Shown here piece by piece: positions 25,370-39,700 of a stretch of 64,000 bases of DNA. How positions within the stretch are numbered: the stretch's first letter is position 1; every line of letters starts with the position of its first letter. Under the pieces are notes generated by a model. That model worked only from the letters and a program-made list of their open reading frames with translations, did not search any database and was not told where the DNA came from. The translations under genes were made by a program, and so were the position numbers. Location of the stretch: the NCBI RefSeq assembly GCF_031877795.1, contig NC_133931.1, positions 130,672,621-130,736,620 of the forward strand. Reading direction: 5' to 3'. This stretch comes from Strix aluco. Lineage: Eukaryota; Chordata; Aves; Strigiformes; Strigidae.

Positions 25370-28300
25370 TAGAAGTCTGCTTTTATTCCGGAGTCCTCAC
25401 TTTCTCCCTTTTTTTTTGTGCTGTGTGGCTCTTAATTTGGAATTGTTGACTCTCTTCTTGTCCTAACTGTCACAAGGGACATACAGCATGCATACCGTAT
25501 AATTGGAAAATGGTTCGGGAAGCTGCCACGTCTGTAGGGCTGCAGCACACAAAAGGAGGCGGAGGTAACAGGAATACCTTCTACTTGACAAACTTGGAAA
25601 TTCTGGTGCCACATCAGCAAAAGCATATCCCAGCACAGCGCTCTTCAGTCACTGCAGAAGTGAAACGCAGTAGAAGTAATTCAAGGCACAAAGCTCTTCC
25701 CAAATGCCTGCTAATCTCTGCCCTTCTGCCCCTCACATCTCAGTCAGACTTGATAGGTGATACTACACACTTAAAACCTCACTGTTTAAAACAAAGTACC
25801 TAATTCTATTTAGAAAGCTAGGAATTTACTACCTCTGTATCCAAAAGCCTCACAATCCACTTCTCTGTGAATTAGAGAACTGAGGCACAGAGAGACTGAG
25901 GGTGTATCAACACCAGGTAGTACAATTTCACATACAAATACCTGAGCTAACTCAGGAGTCAAAGTCTGACAGACACAGCCACCCAATGTTGCTCCCACCC
26001 TAATGTGGAGCCTCAGGTTCCCATGGCTTCTTGTATTAGAATTAGTTCAGGCATGTCTGGATGATGTTGCAACTCCCATGTAGACATAAATGTCATTCTT
26101 AGCTAGCTTTGGTACCATTATGCTCACGTTCTGAATACCCACCATATAAAAAATCTCAAGACTTTTTTATCTAGAGGTTTGGAGAAGGACTTTGAGCCAC
26201 ATGTATGAGATACCTTACCTGGGTTTGGGCCCACAGGGTAGGTTTTAATGGAGTTTGTCTAAAACCTTTCATTTATAACCAACTTACATGTATTTGCAAT
26301 TCTCTGAACTATGAAGAGCTTTTCCAGGAACAATTCATCACTGCATTAGCAAGACCAAACAGCAACTACCTGTACGCATGTTCTCCCTGTAGGGATAACA
26401 GCACAAACACAAGCACCCAATGTTTGTTCAGTCCCTAAAAGCAGCAGAGTATTAATGAGAGAAAACTTTTCCTTCATGCACCTTTTTATACCTATTTAAC
26501 TGTATATCTGGAGTTAAATGGTGCAGTGCTCTAATGTGGGGTAACTGTACTAAAACACCTGTGGTTTAGATTATTTGATGCATAGTTAAAGCCATACAAT
26601 ATTCTTTTGTAATACATCCTGTGTTGGGCACATAGTTTGGCCAAATGCTAACCATTAGGACTGATACTAGGGCAGTTGCATGCCTGCCTCAGGAGCCTTT
26701 CTGGAAGAATTTAGTTAATGTTGTTCAATTACTCCTTAAAGCCCAGCATGCCAGTTATAAGCATTTTGCTGCAGGTGCTCTCAGAAAATAAAAGAGTGGG
26801 TGTTCACTCAGCCATGACTCTATCTGTCTCAGACACAATGGGTCTGAGGATGGAAGAGCCTGATGATGTGCCCGCTGTAAAAACCATACTTTGAGTTATC
26901 AGAGCTGGCTGATTATTAAGAATTATTAAGATCCATACTTGATCTGAGATGTCAAAACATACAGAAAAGAACAGGGACATACAGAGACTCGAAAGCGATC
27001 ATAAAAATCTTATCTTGGGAACAATAAGGAGAAACAAATAACAGAATTCAGAGAAAAATGAAAGAAATAAGTGAGGTTTTCCCAAAAGTCATGTCTTATG
27101 TAGACAGGAGCAAGTTGATATGGATGTTTAAAGGTGAACATTAAGGTATTCAAGTAGTATTTTTCAAATATTTTGGAAAAGTTCAAAGAAATTATAAAGA
27201 CACCCACACAGATGAGTGTTGGATCGTATAGAAAATAAATGCAATTATGGACTTTCCTCAGCTGGTGACTGATGTTCAGTCATCTCTTTTGCCTAACCTC
27301 AGTGCCCTATAGGATCACCTGAACATAAGTTTCTGGTGTGGGGAACAGAGGCAGTATCCCATTTTCCAGAATGGAGCAAAATGAATAATTTCCACATTAT
27401 TTACTACATAAATTCTGTGATTGTGTGAAATCTGAAATGAAAGGTGTGCACAAGTCCCTCTGATGTCTAATCACTCTGTACAGACATCCCTGTGTATGTG
27501 CTGAACACTGGTATGAACCTAACATCTGTACCTCTAATGTCTATTTTACAGTAAAAATCCAAGTGGCATGAAGTGGCTGAAGTATCACGGCAGGATAGCA
27601 GCTAATTGCCAACCAACTCTATTACATTAGTACCCCTCCTCTGAAAGAGAACTGCAGGACTTCGATGCCAGGCTGGAGGAAGTATTTATTTTTCTGAAAC
27701 AACATCTGGCTCTTTAATGAACTCCACAGGTGGCTATGTTGGTGGTTTCTAGTCTCTTATGTGGTTAGAGCTCTGTGTGGATAGCTTAAAAAGCCCATCA
27801 TGTCAATGACTGGTTCATTCAGCTTGAACTATTTTCATTGGACTTAGTGATACTGTGGGATCTGCATAACCTCACTAAAGCGTCTCCTGAAGTAGGTGCT
27901 TGAAAGCATCTACAGTTCAGACCGGAAAAAGGGATGGTATGTTTGTGTGCATAAAGTTTAGCACAGGCAAGCTACCATCTGACCAGTATTTATGAAACAG
28001 TTTATCCAAATTATAACATTTTTGTCCTTAATAAGGAAGTAAAACATATTATACTCCTAAATTAAAAATAATATTTTAAGGCTACAGAGTCAAGCACCCA
28101 ACTACAAAAAATTGGAACAATTAAAACTGTCTTGTGGGAAAATGTTCAATCTCAAACTGGTAAAAAGTATACCTTATTCTTTTCTTATCAGAAATGTTTT
28201 TGGACACTTAACACAGCTCTCAGCCAGATTGCTTTAGACTGGCTGTAATTTTCTGTAGAAAACTGAAATTTTGATTCATTAACACAATATTGCCTCAGAC

Positions 28301-28679
28301 CATTTTTAGCGCTCCCTGCATAATAGCCCATTGTTAGCAATGCATTTGTTCACACTTCCTGATTTTCCCCACTGGAGATTTAAAAACGTTTGGATACAAA
28401 AAAATCCTAGCTTCTTACTGCTTTCCAGCTTTTTACCTATGCAGTAAGGAAGATAAAGGGCATTAATAATTACACCAAGATAGCAGAGATCAAAGAACTA
28501 GGTTTTTGCTCCATCTCTGGTTCAATTTGGGCCAGTCAAGTTGGTCAAAATTTCAGAGAGGCAGCTACTGGGAGATTTCATACCAACAGAGAACCCCTAT
28601 GGAGTGTAAGTTACAGACCTGATTCCAACCTATGCCCTATCCTGGCCTCCAAGAACAGCCTTAACTTGCAGTTCAGTTG

Positions 28680-28682
<3 letters not shown>

Positions 28683-28710
<28 letters not shown>
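28683..28710 (+). repeat. A homopolymer (28 bp)
   Basis: Twenty-eight consecutive A follow CAGTTGCTT. It could be the tail of an old retroposon on the + strand, but the preceding sequence shows no recognisable gene or SINE, so only a simple repeat is claimed. Confidence 0.95.
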
Positions 28711-28711
<1 letters not shown>

Positions 28712-29240
28712 ACAGAAATAAGAAGAAAAACCAAGCCGCTTCCTGAGCACCAAAAGAAATGAAGCCTGGTTTCCTCTGCCTCTGCTCAACTACCTGATGT
28801 CCAATAACATGACTGTGCTCTCAAGTGTCATTCTCCCAGAGAAGGGTGTAGAAGCTCTAACTCAGGTCTCTGTTCCACTCAGCATCCTGTTTCCATGAAA
28901 CTTGCAAGAGTAACACTTCCAAGGCCTCTAACCCTCTCTCACATGCAGTTAAAAATGGTCAGAAAGTTAAAATACCGCTAGGACGGGAACACTACAATTG
29001 CTTGTTAGTTTAGAAATTGGATCAAAGATTAGCCTTGTTAGTTTAAGAAAGTGGATCAAAGAATTAGTGTCAAAGAGGCACTCTGCAACACATCCACCTT
29101 TTGGGTACCCTGATATTTTAGTGTAGGGAGAAATTTTTACATAAGCAGAAAAGCCTTTTGCTCTTCCTTTTGCTGATGCTCAGGGAAGTTAGTCTTCAGC
29201 CCCCTACAGTGTTAATGGAGGGGGGTCAAACTGGAAAAGG

Positions 29241-29270
29241 CTGTATTCAGTTATATTCAGCTATATTCAG
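29241..29270 (+). repeat. Three 10-bp tandem units (TATTCAG core)
   Basis: CTGTATTCAG, TTATATTCAG and CTATATTCAG follow each other directly. The period is 10 bp, close to one helical turn. It is a small slippage repeat with no known function. Confidence 0.9.
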
Positions 29271-32189
29271 GGTAAAAACTGTCTTCAGTGGGGCACAGGA
29301 TTTCAACCCAGAAGCTTTAACGTGGGCATGTAATGGAGTCTATGGAGTCCTCAGACTCCACAACTGAATAGAGATTGAAATGCCACATTATCTCTGAAGT
29401 GATCTTTCAAAGACAAGGTTAAAATGTATCATGAGTTTCACAGAAATGTTCATACCCTGAAGAGACTTGTGAGGAACGGGGGAACAAACTCTGTTACCTC
29501 GAGTCCTGAATGACAGCACTGAGTAATTCTCTTTAACATGTTTAAATTTCTTTAGTCATAGCTTGCCACCAAATCTAGGGTTTGACTTTTAGCTGTAGTG
29601 CTAAACTTTATATTGCTTGAGGAACCAGCTGCTATTAGCAGGGAGCAAACCCAACCAATGTTATTTAACACGGTCCTGCAAAGCCATACTGTTTATTACT
29701 ACTATAGAAGATATTCATCCACCCATACTTAAGATGTAGCATGTGTCCAGCAAAGACACGCTTCGATACCTTTCCCTTCAGTTGTTTCTTTCCACTTCCA
29801 TACAAAATAATTCCCAATTTCCAATTTCACCAGAACTTCTACTCAACCAATATACTAACTCATCTGCATGTTTTGAACTTATTGCACAATTTATATGTAG
29901 ATTACCTGCCTGAAATGATACATCAACTAGATTTAAAGCTATATGTTCCATTAAGCATAAGAATTACTAGTGCATTAAAATAGCTTCTGATGTTCTGAAG
30001 AACATATCTTGCAGAGTGACACACAACAGGAATGCAGTGATGATCTGTGCCTGTGATGAGTACAAAAGCAATGGAAACTAGTATGATGGAGGTTTAACCT
30101 ATGATAAGGGGTACATTCGTGTACACTTCTGATCTGCGGATCAGCTTCCATGCTTGCCATATGAGCTACACACAGCTATCTATTATGGAATCCAGTATGC
30201 TGCAACCACTTCATGCAAAGGAAGACACAAAGGCAGATTTCAGCAAAAATTCACAGTGGACCAGCCCCTGAAAGCTCTTATTCTGTCTGAATAAAAGCCA
30301 TCAATACAGGCCTGCCTTTTTAAGTGTAAAATCTGCTTCAGTCCCTATTAATTCAGACCAGTCTGGCCCAACTCCTGGCCATAGGGTCAAGAGCCCAATT
30401 GTCCTCTCAGCACCTCCTCCTCCAGGCACAGTCCCAGTCAGCCAAGGGGAGAGATCCCTGCACTCTTCTTGCACTGCCGGTGCCAGGGTCATTACTGGAG
30501 CAGGAGCTGCAGGGCTGAGACATGCTGGTTTTCATGTTTGCCAAAAAAGCAAGCCCTAGACTGGAGACAAAATACGCTCAGAGCCCTTGGAGGGTGGCAG
30601 AGTGGTCGCACTTGCTCTGCTTTTCTGCAGACACAGTTTGTACAAAGAGGCCTGAACTTGGCTACTGCTGATACAATAGTTCACCCTTAAGTTGCTGAGC
30701 TAAAATGCTTTCTTATGGTTCCTAGCTTGGTCTTTTCCCTCTAGTGCAAATGAGTAATAACAACAATAAAAGCAGCTTAAATATTTTTCTTTCTCTCCCT
30801 CTAAGGTAGAGAAGATAATAGCAGCATGAGGACTTGCAAAAGAGAATGAAATCTTTTTGTTTGAAAAAAAAACCACTTCGAGAAAACAAGCTAAACTAAG
30901 GCAGAGTGCAATATGGTCATTCTTTCCATAGGGTTTTGTTTATACATTGAAGTATATCTCTCAGGCTGTGGCATTCAGTTGGCTACAATATCTAGGTTAA
31001 TGAGAAAGCCTTGCACAAATTCCAGCTCTAACACATGACTGCTGCTTTTATGGCTACAAAATGGTGGTGAGGGGTGTCCCATGTTTATATTTACCTTTCT
31101 CAGCTGGAAGCTGTGCAATGCCGTTGATTCATAAGGTGAAGCTGCTTGTGACTGGGGACCCAAGTGTACTGTGAAGCATAATGCATTTTTATTTCTGTAT
31201 GGATGGGGATTTGCCTGGAGTGAGCCCTCACCAATGCAGAGGATTCTTCATTCCAGGGTCTTTAGTTTTGCTCTGAAGGTGGAGTGCCTTGGAGGTTGTA
31301 AAGGGCTCGGTTGATACAGCTGTACGTAGCTGCCAGCATTCAATTGTACTACCTGAGGGCTTGTCACTTCAACTCTAGTGGCACACGCTTAACAACTTTC
31401 CATGCACACTTCCTCTTGTCATCCAGACATGCTGACATCTTCAGTGATCAGCTGCAGGTTGGTAAGGAAAATTAACTCACCCAAACACCATTTTCTTTAA
31501 CTTATTTTTCATGCTACTTTTAGAAAACTGATGACCAGCCAGAATGCATGCTGAAAAAACAAATCAGTAACTATTTTCACTGTGAAAAAAAATTACTTCT
31601 TGCACTTCTGATTTTTTCCGATTATTTCAAAATACTCTAGTAATTAGCAGAATGATAAATAGTTGTAATGACATTCTTCTAAAGTACTTGGCTTTCTGTA
31701 CTTCTCACTGAAATAGGATGGTGAAGTTAACTGCACAAAACACAGGGGTATGTTAACGGGATGATACAGGTTCCATAATGAGCAGAAATAGAGTGCAATT
31801 TAACTAACAAGAATACAGTTGCACAGTGCTGAATTTCACCAGAACACAAAGGATGGTTTCTTTCCAGTGCAGGGTACCACAGGAGTCTTTGGTGCGTGTG
31901 TTCATTTCTAGGTCCCATCTGAGATGCAGTACCTCAGCAAATGAATTTTTCTTTCCCTAAATAAGTTATGGCCACTTTTTCTGCTTACTGAAACTTCCCC
32001 TCTCCCTTAGCCAAATAAAGTAAAATAGTTTGAGGTATCACAATATGATAACTCTCCTGGGTTCAGCCTGGAACCTCCCACAAACCCGCCACTCTGGCTT
32101 CTTTTACTTTTTTTTCTTCCATATTCAAATATAAATTAGAAATGGTTTAAAGCTTGTCTAATAACATTTGTCAGAAAGGTAGGAGTGGA

Positions 32190-32560
32190 TGACTGCAACA
32201 CAGCAGGCAGAGCCAGGTTGCTGGTAACAGGGTCCATCAAGAGTTGTAGACTCATCATGCATGGAATCAGGTCCAGGGTCCTTCTGGGGAGTCCAGTCAT
32301 AAGTAGTACAAGACAGGACGGAGACAAGGGTACATTGTGGGTCCAAAATCCACGCAAGACACAAGTTACCTACTGCACAGGGCCCAAGTCCATCCAGGAG
32401 GCAGGGCCAGAAACAGGGCTGGAGACAGGACACCTACAACATAACTCAGAGAGGGTCTGATGGCCCCAGGCTGAGCTGAAGTGGGGCTCCTGGACCCATG
32501 GGTCAGGGTGGAAGCCCCAGGGTGAAGTTGGTTAACACTAAGGCCTATTAGTGGCTTCAG
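32190..32560. other. GC-richer patch with recurrent CAGGxCCAGGG-like phrases
   Basis: Compared with its AT-rich surroundings this segment is richer in G and C. It repeats phrases of the type GGTCCAGGG, GGCCAGAAACAGGG and CTGGAGACAGG on the + strand. Open frames exist on both strands, but neither shows a domain or splice boundary. It may be part of an unrecognised interspersed repeat or a degenerate minisatellite; I cannot assign a family. Confidence 0.35.
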
Positions 32561-34874
32561 AGTCCTGACAAATACCTCCTTTATGGGTGGTTATCTTTTG
32601 ACTTTGGGAGAATAGCATGGAGAATGCTACTATTCAACACTTTTTCAATTTAAAAGTCATGTTCTAGACATCTCTAGGTGCATAACAGTATATAGTGCTT
32701 CTCCTCACTTTATCTGCAAAGGTCCATTGTCTGATAGAATTTTCTTCATTTCAATTAATTAGACAGTCCTACTATTGAAGTGCAGTAGGACATTTTTGTT
32801 GGAAAGGTACCCAGTCTCTCTGTCTTATTAGCTATTGATTTGAACAGTCCAACAAGAATCGGGAATACAGAAATATCTCAGCCTTCCCACAACACTCCAC
32901 GTCACCTCTGCAGAATGGTACATTCTTCAGGTGATTTTTCTGAAACTTGGAGGTGTTCCCTTTTTCTTTTGCAATAAACATGGAGAGATGAACGCTCTTT
33001 TCTGATGCAAAACCAGTCTGCAAACTGCCAATGACACTGTTACACTCCCACAAGCACAGGGAGCCAAAACAACTTCTTCACATTCCTATCATCCACACAG
33101 AGATGGGACATACGTGGCAAGATGGCCCGGTGCTGGTACCCTGCCCAGGAAGCGAATTTCAACTTAAAAGATCAGTCAGTAACTTCAGAGGCTAGAAATC
33201 TTGGTTGTGAGCTTAATCCATTTGACATCCCCTGCAGAACTGTTCTGTAATGGTGAGGAGAAATGGAACAATGAACAAGTTGTCAGATACCCTGCTCAAG
33301 ATTTTAGTATTAAAGCTGCAGAAGCCACTGTGGACTGCGAGGACTTACTCAGCAGGAAATGCAGCCATGGAAATTCTTGCAGTGGGAAAACTGGACTCTC
33401 TTTCTCCACCTCCATTTCAGACTGCACAAACATCACAGGAAAAAAAAAAATAAGGACCTCTGAATCTTCCTAAACATTCTTCTCACTCCTGCAATTCAAA
33501 GGGTAAATGCAACTGCACCCCTTTTTATTAAAGAAAGGTTGTTTTGAAAAAACACAGGAAATCTGATAGGACTTCAATGAACAGGGTAAGAACCTAATCA
33601 GTTCGAAGAGTTAAGGCAAGACAATGTACAGTGATCTAGTCTTGATTTGTAAGTGAACAACAGGAGTGAACCTTCCATAAAGAAGAATTAAAACACATCC
33701 AAAGGCAGCCATTATTTTAGCTTTGGAGTAGCCTATTTTTTACATAACCAATGCATCCCCAGCAATCTGTTTATTCCTATTGTGTTTTTTGTTTGATGTT
33801 AAGACAAAGTTCCTGGGGTAGGAGGTTGGAAAAGAAAATACAGTCTCTTGCTACAAACTGTTAACGGACTCTTGCTTTGCTTTGCTCACTTTAAGTATTT
33901 TGCTTAGTTTGGCTCATTACTCTGTTTTTTCTGGAAACCTCTCATTTTTCTTTTGGTCTGTCTTCCAAAACCACAGTGCACTGAAAAAGAATTTTTACTA
34001 TGGCGTGTCTCTGCTTCAAGGAATGCTCACTTTATACATTCCTATATACCTGCACCCTACATTTTCAGGACCGAATTTATACAAATGAAAAATATTTATC
34101 CCACTGTGTTTTTATTTTTTGAAAAGCAACGGACAAAAGTTTCAGCTAGTTAACAGGGGGAGATCCAGCTGGCGTCTCTAATGGAAATGATTACCGCAGA
34201 AACATTTGCAATCACTTAAGCGTGGGTTCCCATGATGCTTAGCAGAGAAGGCTGAAAACAATTCAAAATAAATGTAGTGCGATCTAAACAGGGAAGGCAG
34301 AAATGAAAGATAATTTGCAGCAAACAAAGGAGAAGCCTTTCTCACAATTCAGGGTCCATTAGCTACAAGATTTTAAAGTCATTTGAGCAACCCTGTTACA
34401 AATACATGGAAAATTAACACGTATGGAGCCTATATATATTCTGCAGCTCAGCTACAGTCATCCACATCTGTTTCTGGTTTAAGTTATACCTCGCTCTGGC
34501 ACGGATTCAAAGAGCAGCAGTGGAAGTGACTCTGGGTCTGGACTTGACTGGGGTAAATGGATGCAACTCCACTGAGAGAGCTGCAGCTAAATCAGCTAAT
34601 AATGTGGTGCTACATTTCTAGAGACATGTATTTCTGGAGTTTTCCTCCCTTTCACTCCCTCTGTGTCCAATCAACTCTTCTGCACAGGAAGAGTCCATAC
34701 CTTAGTCATAACCTTCACTCCTTTGTAATGCCAAAAAAGAGAGCTTAAACATTATTATATTCAGAAAACAGTTCATGTTCCTATCAGATTGCTTTAATTG
34801 TTTCATTTAAGAGGATTATTCATATATTTATAAGTAGATGAGGACATCATGCGATGTGTATGTGTGCATGTTTG

Positions 34875-34905
34875 CACATACATACATGTGCATGGTATGT
34901 ATGTG
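34875..34905. repeat. CA/TG-rich inverted repeat (11-bp perfect stem)
   Basis: CACATACATAC at 34875-34885 pairs perfectly with GTATGTATGTG at 34895-34905 around a 9-nt loop. It sits in a longer alternating purine-pyrimidine region (34856-34905) that could favour Z-DNA or a cruciform. It is most likely a simple-repeat by-product. Confidence 0.85.
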
Positions 34906-36676
34906 ACAAAATTATTTCATATAAAAGTAACTCAATAAGCAGAAAATTCCCTAGTAAACAATTTACTGTAGCAGAACAAACTACACGTTCCCAGTTAAGT
35001 TGGTATCTTCTCATGCTACAGCATGAATAAACTGGAAAGGGGAGAAAATCATCTCTTAGATTGCTTCAGCATTTTATCTCACAAGTCTGAAGCGGTTTTG
35101 TAGCTGTTTTACCCCCATTCCTTGGGTTTTAGTGGTGCATTGCCTCCATTTCACATCATTTTATTCAGAGATAAACTATACATTTTTTTATTTTAAAGCT
35201 TTTTTTGAGGGACCTAGGACTTTCTGTGAGAAGGATTTTTCAAACTGTAAGAATATATAGAAAGAAGGCCAACACAAATCTTATTTTATAGCCTAAATAT
35301 CTAGCCTAACTTTCGCATATTTCCATGTTTTATATAGCCTGAAATATGCAAAGCCTAACCTTCTACTAACTTCCATATAGCAAATTGTAGTAGCAAAGTG
35401 TTCTCAAATTTTCAAAGCCTCTCAGTGCTTCACAGCAATTTTATCAAATTTATTCTCACAGTACAGTTATAGGACAAAGACCTGCTGCTGCTTGTAATTA
35501 ATCCTTGAGGAACTGAGGCACACAGAAATGAAATGTGAGATCCACCAAAACTCTTAAAATTCAAACTAAACACTCATATAATTGCCCAGGTGAATAAGCA
35601 CATGAGCATCCTTATGTTGCCAGGTTTTCTCCAAAGAAAAGTGATTTAGGAGACAGAGGTGCAGCTACTGGACTTCTTACACACTCATCTATGTAAGAGA
35701 CTCAGTACCCACATTCTTCTAGAGTTTCACACACATGCATACCTGTGCCTAAGTACCAGATGGGCCCAAATTAAAGAGGTTACATTAAGATCACATTGTC
35801 TCCACTACCTGAGCTAGTATTAGTTCAGTTCAAGGTAGAGCAGTCACAGTCTCACTTAAAAATACAAGAGTACAGAAGTCAAGATGTGATATGGGATCAT
35901 CAGCCAAATCCTAAGTTCTGGTATCTGCTTCAGCAATTGCTCATATATTTTGCATGCAAGAATGATGAAATGATACCAAAGATGACTAAACTGCTGTCAT
36001 ATACAGAGCAGCTTTGGCCTGGAAATCCCAGTTTCACACAGGCTCCTAATTAAAGCAGAAGAGAGGTAAGATTTGGGTCATATTTCTACATCCTATGTTT
36101 CCTGCTAGTTATCTGTAGTAATATCTATACTACTACTAGATATAATGAGCAATGTCTATTGTCTGGGCCTGTGGGCAAGAGGCACAACAGAGCTCATACC
36201 CATATGGCTAAGCTCTATGCACCTAAACTCAAAGTAAGCCCTTCCTTTATTATTTGGGACAGACAATATGGGGTGAAAGGAAAGCACACTGCAACTCAGC
36301 CCAGAAGCAGCTGGCTCTTACAAGCTGCAGGCAGCAATACAAATGAAATAAGTGTAAGTCACAGGAGCTCAGGTATTTGGGGCTGTACACCTAGGCAAGA
36401 AGACTGTAGCAATCCAGGAACATGACCCACATCTCGCTGGTTCCCTGACTATAGGACAGTCCTTCCTCCTCTTGTATTTGTTACCTGAATGACTAATCAA
36501 AGCAGATTGGAGACTATTTATGAAAATACAACAGGAATTGTTTCTGCTGGAATTCTCCCAACTTTTGCAGCTACTTCAGACAAATGTGTGAAAGGAGCAT
36601 TTTCTTAACCCAAAGAGGATGGGATTTATCTGAACAAATGAAGACCTAATGTAGCTGAATGTACCACTCCCACAGT

Positions 36677-36700
36677 CCCCCCCCCCCCCCCCCCCCCCCC
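36677..36700 (+). repeat. C homopolymer (24 bp)
   Basis: Twenty-four consecutive C follow CCCACAGT. The complementary strand is a G24 tract that could form a G-quadruplex. The length is likely to be unreliable in any assembly. Confidence 0.95.
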
Positions 36701-39700
36701 GCCATGTTCCCTTTACAGTTCAAGAACAAAACCGCGTACTTTCATACTTTTCATCTCATCCAAAAGTAGATCAGATGAGTTACATCCTTAGATCATGTGT
36801 TTTCTCTATCTAAAGGGAGCTTGTAGGACTACTCCTGATGTAGATATCTATCTTGCAGATTTCTAAAGCTGGACAGTGTGAAGCTCAGACTTAGTGCTTG
36901 TCCTATGTCCTCAGCAGGATGGATACCTGCAACTATACCAAGTATAGTCCTATCTAGTAGAGTATGTGTTCTATGATGATGCAATTCACATAGATACCTA
37001 ATTGCATAAGGAGTTCAGGGAAGTTTTGAAACAAAAGTTGAGCTATACTGTAGATGCAGAGAGTTCTACTTAATCAGCATAGTCTGAAGGCTTTCTAGAT
37101 CTATTTGCCAGCATCCCTGCTTAATCTGGCATTTTATATATCTCATAGTACAATCACTAAAGAATAACAGGCCAAAGAGTAGGATAGATACTGAGAAAAT
37201 CATCAATGAGGATTCATACCTGCCAAGACAGTCGGTACTTCTCTGTTTCAGCACTGGTTGTTTTGTTATTTGGCAGTCATATCATTTTGCAGCAAACAGT
37301 GATGAGCCAGCTGCAGCAAATGAGTTCAGGGACTGCCTAGTCCCTGAACAGCAGAAGACCAGGCACAAAAGGGTGTTTTGACTTACTTCTGTGCTTCCAT
37401 TTTTACACTCACCATCAACTAAGCTGAAGGTGCAAACAGTAAAAATCAGATGTATGGCAACCTGCTTAGGGAATTCTTAGACAAGTTCAATTTTAAGTCC
37501 AACACAGCATAATGTATTTCATTGGCTGATTCAGGATCTTCTCTTTGGTGTTTGTTTCTTTGTTTGCAACTGGTTTTCTGTGTGTCTAGGAAGAGGTCAA
37601 AAGAAGTACTGAAAAGTAGTGAACACTGAGCAAGAGAAATTTTCAGATGACCTAGAAAGAATGACAGAGAGATATTTGGAGAAAATGGAGTGGAAAAATT
37701 CTCAATAACATAATTTTTCTTAAAAGATAAGCCCTTAATATAGCTTAGCTTTGGTTACTTTTAATATAACAGATGTAGCAAAGGGATAGAAAGTAACATG
37801 TTCAGTAGTAGATTTTGGATACGTAAAATGAAATGGGGAAAGTTTGTAACTAGTGATACCAGTAAGAAATTGAAGATTTAATAATTTGTTAGTCCAGTTT
37901 TTGTAAATGTAAATTAGGCAATGTGAAAAGGATGAACATTTACCTGGTAAACAGATTGAATCTGAGAGCTTACAGTTTGAAGGGGCAGTTGTGCAGTCCA
38001 AAGTTCATCTGGCTACTTTGTGAGGCCATTCAGATTACTAAACTGCCAGAAAACAAGTACAAAAATAAAAATCAGTGGTTTTCAGCCAGTTTAGTGAACA
38101 GAGCTGGTTCGCTAAAGAGCTAGATGAGAGCTCAACCTGGCAAAAGAAGGACTGCACAGCCAGGACCACACGGGAATGGAACCACCTTTTTTGGCAGCTG
38201 TTGAGATGTCAGATCAGCTCAGTCCATCTAATGCAACTGTACCATCAGTACAAACAGCATTAGGTCATTCAAACAGTTTGCCTTTAAAATCCACTAAACC
38301 TACCATACTTCACACTGCAAATACACAGATACAGATACCACATGAAAAGGAGCAGGATCCCATAAAGAGAATATATAGAATATACAGAAAGAATAAGGTG
38401 ATAATTTTTTAGCCCAAGACTGTGATTTATTTGAACTGTTTCAATCATCCTCATAACAGAGAAACTCTGTAAAGACTAGCTCATTAAAAGCAGTAAAGCT
38501 TATACCACTCATCCATATAGCTTACATGGGCACCTACAGGTGAAAGTAGTAAAATGTTGTGTCAATTATTCCTTGTATCATCTGTAAATCAAACAAGACA
38601 TTTTGAAAAAATCACAAAAAATCTTTTTTTTTTAATTAAGTGAATAAACTTTAGATCTTAGTTGGTTTCATAACTTAATATTTTTAATTTAGTCATCTGT
38701 AAAGACCTTCTGTAGTGTATTTTTGTGTTTTCTCAGAATCTTACAGTTGTATGGCACCAGTTAAGTACAAAGCAAACACATAACCATGAGTCATTAATGA
38801 TCTAAATTTTAAATATTCACTAGAATGAGAGGAGTAGTAGACTGATTTTTAATTCAGTCCTGCCAGTCAAAAAAATTTTTCTTCCTCCTTTTTGAAAAAA
38901 AATCTTAAGAAGAGTTGATTGCTCTACAAGTATGTCACCGTTATACAAACAATCAGCTCCTGCACATTTATGATACAGCTAGTTCAGTATGTGTTCATTT
39001 AAATGTTTTTTCCAAACTCTAGTATATAGAGAAACAATACATTTTTCACAGATTTAGTTTGTGTTTAGTTCCTCTTTCATATACACAGATTAAACATGGT
39101 CTTGCTTGTATGTGTGAATGACACATGATAAAACATGGGCTGGCCCTTCTCAGGCATAAACACCGCCCCAGGAATAAGCAGGAATGGTTAGAATCAATCT
39201 GCACATCCATCAGCAACTCCCATGTCAGAAAAGAAAAGGACAAGTCAACTACTCAGTCCCAAGGAGAGAGCCATATGAGGTTAAGTTCAGGATGTGATTT
39301 CAGTCCATGAACCCTACTACCACATGGGAGAGAAAAAAAAAATATCAGGCAAGCTTTTCTGCAGCTTTTCCCCTATTAGCCAGAGCAGGAAACCCCCCGA
39401 CTCATCGTGTTGTGAACTGTGAATCTTCCCCAGAACCCAACTCTCCTCAGGCCCTGAGGGAACTTCACTTCCCAGGTCAAACACACCCACAGAGCTGACT
39501 ATGTGCCTTCTAGGTACTGCATACACAGCATCATAGTGCTTACAGCCCATGTGGGGATAGGCAGAGACTGCATTGTGCTTAATTTAATGCAACAGTCTCC
39601 CGCCTGCTCAATGGGAAATGTGTGGCTACTGCAAATATTTCATGTTCAGACTACGAGGGGGCAGGGCAGAAGGAAGCTTTTCTCATTTTTTTCTGAGACC

